Below, piece by piece: positions 61,365 to 64,000 of a DNA stretch of 64,000 bases (within the stretch, counting starts at the first letter, position 1; every line of letters starts with the position of its first letter). The translations under genes and the position numbers were made by a program. Origin of the DNA: Vibrio cincinnatiensis DSM 19608 (lineage in GTDB: Bacteria; Pseudomonadota; Gammaproteobacteria; Enterobacterales; Vibrionaceae); contig NZ_FUXB01000008.1 in NCBI RefSeq assembly GCF_900167345.1, positions 58,008 to 122,007 on the forward strand. Reading direction: 5' to 3'. The notes beneath the pieces are model-generated. The model did no database searches and was not told where the DNA came from. It saw nothing but the letters and a program-made list of their open reading frames with translations.

Positions 61365-62765
61365 GTGAATGGCGTGAGCTTTTATTTACGACATATATTC
61401 CCCTTACTCGTCTGTCTGTTACTCAGCGCTTGTGCTCAGTTTACCGCAGGTAACCTCTTTAGCCACTATAGCGCTCAAAACAATCAACTTCATCAAGCGG
61501 TAAAAGCCGGAGACTATTCTCGTGCTTCTGGGTATTTATCGGATCATGTGGCGGGTGATATTCTTGATAATCTAGAAAAAGGCCGGGTTTACTTTCTTGA
61601 CCAGCAGTATGCGTTGAGTAGAACAGCATTGGAATTGTCGGATATGGCGGTCACTCAGCAACAAGAAAAAGCCATGATATCGGTAAGCTCAACAGCGACG
61701 AGTATTGGCGCATTGGCGATTAACGATAACTTAAGTGACTATACTCCCGCCGATTATGAACTGGGATTCTTGCACCTTTATTTGGGGTTGAACTATCTTC
61801 AAAGTAACCAGTTAGAAGGGGCGCTCGTTGAAATGCGTCGAGCTAACCAGGTTCAGGAACAAGCACGAAGAAATCGTCAGTCAGAGTTGGAACGTGCACA
61901 AAAAGAGCTGCGTAGTAATGGTGTGTCTCCCAATATCGGGGCGGTATTATCCCAATATCCCGATGCAGGGACCCAATTGCAAGCCGTTCAGAATGGGTAT
62001 TTATTCTATCTTTCAGCCTTATTGTATGAAGCGTCAAATGATTTAAACAGTGCTTATGTCGATTATCGCCGAGCTTTAGCGGTCGCTGAAAATAATTCGG
62101 CAGTGATTGATGGAATCTTGAGAGTCGCTCAGCGTTTGGGGATGAGAGAAGACTTGCGCCTATTGAGTGAACGCTATGGGGCACCAAATTCTCTGCAAGC
62201 ACAGCAAGGAAGAGTGATTATTATTGAAGAACAAGGTGTTGTAGATAAGCGGCAAGGCTGGCGTTTATCTTTACCCTTATCTGACAGTCGGGGAAATACG
62301 GCGCTGTATTCTTTAGCTTTACCTTATTATGAACCAAGCCCGCAAACGGTCTTTCCACCATTACAACTGAATCAGTCTATGGTGATGGGAAACGAGTTAA
62401 CCGATGTCCGCCTAATGGCGCAGCAAGATCTGTCTGAGCGGATTCCTACTATGGTGATTCGGCAAGCGTTGCGTGTTGTCACTAAAGATCAAATTCGAAA
62501 AGAGAGCACGCAAAGTGATGGGGTTGGAAATTTACTTATCAATGTGTTTAATACCTTAACCGAGCAACCGGATACTCGTAGCTGGTTAACGTTACCTGAT
62601 CGTATTTTGGCTCATAGTGAAGTGGTCACATCAGGTGAACAAGTGTTGCAGGTTGGAGCTCAGAGCTATCGATTTACTGTGCCAGATGGGGGAACGACCC
62701 TAGTTTGGTTATCTCGGCAGGGGAGCAATGCCACTCTCTGGCATAAACAATTGGGAAGATTATGA
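61365..62765 (+). CDS. COG3014-type lipoprotein with helical repeats
   Basis: A 466-residue predicted lipoprotein. The frame starts with GTG at 61365; a second GTG at 61374 (MSFYLRHIFPLL) gives a better spacing from GAGG. The signal peptide ends in lipobox LSAC (Cys23), with Gln-Phe after it, so outer-membrane sorting is expected. Residues about 40-270 look like helical TPR-type repeats (YTPADYELGFLHLYLGLNYLQ, NDLNSAYVDYRRALAVAEN); the rest is beta-rich. I believe this is the COG3014 family, which has no assigned function. It overlaps ycfL by four bases (ATGA), so it is translationally coupled to ycfL and lpoB. Confidence 0.82.
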   Translation: MNGVSFYLRHIFPLLVCLLLSACAQFTAGNLFSHYSAQNNQLHQAVKAGDYSRASGYLSDHVAGDILDNLEKGRVYFLDQQYALSRTALELSDMAVTQQQEKAMISVSSTATSIGALAINDNLSDYTPADYELGFLHLYLGLNYLQSNQLEGALVEMRRANQVQEQARRNRQSELERAQKELRSNGVSPNIGAVLSQYPDAGTQLQAVQNGYLFYLSALLYEASNDLNSAYVDYRRALAVAENNSAVIDGILRVAQRLGMREDLRLLSERYGAPNSLQAQQGRVIIIEEQGVVDKRQGWRLSLPLSDSRGNTALYSLALPYYEPSPQTVFPPLQLNQSMVMGNELTDVRLMAQQDLSERIPTMVIRQALRVVTKDQIRKESTQSDGVGNLLINVFNTLTEQPDTRSWLTLPDRILAHSEVVTSGEQVLQVGAQSYRFTVPDGGTTLVWLSRQGSNATLWHKQLGRL

Positions 62766-63154
62766 TGAAAAGAAGGGTTCTTGGACTGCTAGCGGCATGG
62801 CTTATCAGTGGTTGTGCGAGCAATACCACAGGGTTGAGCGTTGATGGTGCTAGTCAGCGGGTTTTATTTGGTGATCAAGTCCTGGCTGGCCGTATACAGA
62901 TTGAGGATATTTCAACCACAGAAACTCATGGGCAAACTCGGGGGCTTGTCCGTATCTCCAGTCAATATCGAGGGGATCAACACTTGCAGTACCGTTTCTA
63001 TTGGTATGATGCTGAGGGGCTGGAAGTGAATGTTCAGCCTGGGCCTTGGAAACAAATTATTTTACGTGGTGATGAAATGTTGCCATTGTCAGAAGTCTCC
63101 GTTAATCCACAAGGTAAACAGTTCCGAGTGCAGATTCGAGAATTGAAGAATTAG
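62762..63154 (+). CDS. ycfL: YcfL family lipoprotein (DUF1425)
   Basis: A 130-residue lipoprotein with signal MMKRRVLGLLAAWLISGC (Cys18). The C-terminal part is a beta-sandwich typical of YcfL (YRFYWYDAEGLEV, PWKQIILRGDEMLPLSEVSV). Function unknown; in E. coli it is encoded between hinT and lpoB, as here. The start overlaps the previous stop (ATGA) and the stop overlaps the lpoB frame region, so it is in one operon with lpoB. Confidence 0.88.
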   Translation: MMKRRVLGLLAAWLISGCASNTTGLSVDGASQRVLFGDQVLAGRIQIEDISTTETHGQTRGLVRISSQYRGDQHLQYRFYWYDAEGLEVNVQPGPWKQIILRGDEMLPLSEVSVNPQGKQFRVQIRELKN

Positions 63155-63180
63155 TGGGTAGGATGAGTAGAGGAAAAGAG

Positions 63181-63771
63181 ATGAAAAAAAGTGTGGTAGT
63201 GCTTCTTGGGCTTGCTGTGGTGTTGGGAGGGTGTTCTAACCGTGTGAGTTATGGTGATGCCCAATCGGTCGAAACTGTAACCGTAGATTTCGGTTCCACT
63301 GATCTACAAAAAATTGCCGCAGATATGGTCGATAGCATGATGATGTCTGGCTCCGTTGCCGTGATTACTCGTGATACGCGTCCAGTGGTTTTTGTTGAGC
63401 GTATCAAGAATAAAACCAGTGAACATATTGATACAGAATCGATCACCGACACCATCAGTACTAAAATGCTGAATTCAGGCAAGTTCCGTTTTGTGGATAT
63501 GGACCGAGTTGAGGCGGTTCGAGCTCAATTGAATTTCCAGAATAATGATGAGCTTGTTGACCAACGAGCGGCTATTCAATTTGGTCAAATGGTTGGAGCG
63601 CAATATATGTTGTACGGTAATTTATCCAGCATCGTAAAAAATGCGGGAAGAGATAAAGATGTCTACTATAAAATGACTATGCGCCTAATGGATTTAAAAA
63701 CCGGTTTAATCGAATGGGCTGATGAAACGGAAATTCGTAAGCAGCAGTCGAGAAGTTTCTTGGGCTGGTAG
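63181..63771 (+). CDS. lpoB: Penicillin-binding protein activator LpoB
   Basis: LpoB is an outer-membrane lipoprotein that reaches through the peptidoglycan to activate PBP1b (MrcB). From the ATG at 63181, preceded by AGAGG, it is 196 residues with a lipobox (VVLGGC, Cys18) and a globular TolB-like domain (RPVVFVERIKNKTSEHIDTESITDTI, YMLYGNLSSIVKN). The linker is shorter than in E. coli LpoB (213). An in-frame start at 63154 is rejected because it lacks the signal peptide at the N-terminus. thiK follows 32 bases downstream. Confidence 0.92.
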   Translation: MKKSVVVLLGLAVVLGGCSNRVSYGDAQSVETVTVDFGSTDLQKIAADMVDSMMMSGSVAVITRDTRPVVFVERIKNKTSEHIDTESITDTISTKMLNSGKFRFVDMDRVEAVRAQLNFQNNDELVDQRAAIQFGQMVGAQYMLYGNLSSIVKNAGRDKDVYYKMTMRLMDLKTGLIEWADETEIRKQQSRSFLGW

Positions 63772-63803
63772 AGCATCATGTATTGCAAGTAAAGAGGTGA
63801 ACA

Positions 63804-64000
63804 ATGGCAAGGATGTCATGGCGGGAAGCCTGTCAACTCGATCCGACATTACAGTCGTTAACTCACTTCTTTACTTCAACGCCAGAGTATGCGCAAACGT
63901 TGACTGGTGGGTTAACCAATCGATGCTGGAAAATTACTCACACTGCGGATCAGGTTTTTGTTTGGCGTCCTATTACGCTGATCACGAAAGGGTTATCGAT
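63804..64000 (+). CDS. thiK: ThiK-like phosphotransferase, 3' truncated by window edge
   Basis: The ATG at 63804 is preceded by AAGAGGTGA and opens a frame that runs to the end of the window (65 codons). The encoded start is MARMSWREACQLDPTLQSL, then LTGGLTNRCWKI, the N-terminal loop of the choline/thiamine kinase phosphotransferase fold. In E. coli thiK (thiamine kinase) follows lpoB, so that is the likely identity. The catalytic residues lie outside the window, so substrate specificity cannot be checked. Confidence 0.72.
   Translation, partial: MARMSWREACQLDPTLQSLTHFFTSTPEYAQTLTGGLTNRCWKITHTADQVFVWRPITLITKGLS

Overview
This window is a contiguous stretch of core chromosome from a gammaproteobacterium, almost certainly a Vibrio or a close Vibrionaceae relative. 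The evidence is the gene order fimV-truA-accD-folC-dedD-cvpA-purF, a motY gene for the sodium-driven polar flagellar motor divergent from rnt, an rnf operon whose RnfG and RnfD carry their flavin-linked threonines at 175 and 187, a long 279-residue FadR, and a homologue of the Vibrio cholerae DUF1887 protein VC1899 next to fadR. No insertion sequence, phage gene, integron, CRISPR array, rRNA or tRNA was seen.

Layout. 1-6909 (+): 3' end of fimV, truA, accD, folC, dedD, cvpA, purF, with a PurR-type operator in front of cvpA. 6988-20150: an NhaC-type antiporter, rnt, motY (+, behind a sigma-28-like promoter), gloA, nth, rnfEGDCBA, an Aer-like chemoreceptor, a LysE-type exporter and a thioesterase. 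20291-28000: a GNAT-nitrilase fusion, an unrecognised membrane protein, yidE, sdaA and selO. 28200-37250 (+): the proteostasis block tig-clpP-clpX-lon-hupB-ppiD, with a sigma-32-like promoter before lon, then a secreted ComEA-like protein. 37512-43008 (+): cmk, rpsA (with a structured autoregulatory-type leader), ihfB, lapA, lapB, pyrF. 43076-52063: miaE, an uncharacterised membrane-anchored protein, cysB, a methyltransferase, ald divergent from lrp, and ftsK. 52591-58410: a porin, dsbB, nhaB, fadR and the CARF/PD-(D/E)XK nuclease. 58605-64000: a HAMP chemoreceptor, hinT, three consecutive lipoprotein genes ending in lpoB, and the start of a thiK-like gene.

How the genes connect. Most are housekeeping: tRNA modification (truA, miaE), lipid and folate synthesis (accD, folC), purine and pyrimidine synthesis (purF, pyrF), membrane redox and ion energetics (rnf, nhaB, the NhaC-like gene, motY), protein quality control, envelope assembly (lapAB, ppiD, dsbB, lpoB) and chromosome segregation (ftsK, hupB, ihfB). 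Most transcription units end in strong hairpin terminators, many shared by convergent genes.

The most interesting item is the Card1/Can2-like protein at 57256-58410. It joins a CARF-type ligand-sensing fold to an intact-looking nuclease centre, but sits among core genes with no CRISPR-Cas locus in view, and its CARF loop departs from the usual form. Other points of interest are the GGA-loop rpsA leader, a possible LacI-type operator upstream of the porin, an orphan terminator between nhaB and fadR, and the extra COG3014-type lipoprotein beside lpoB.
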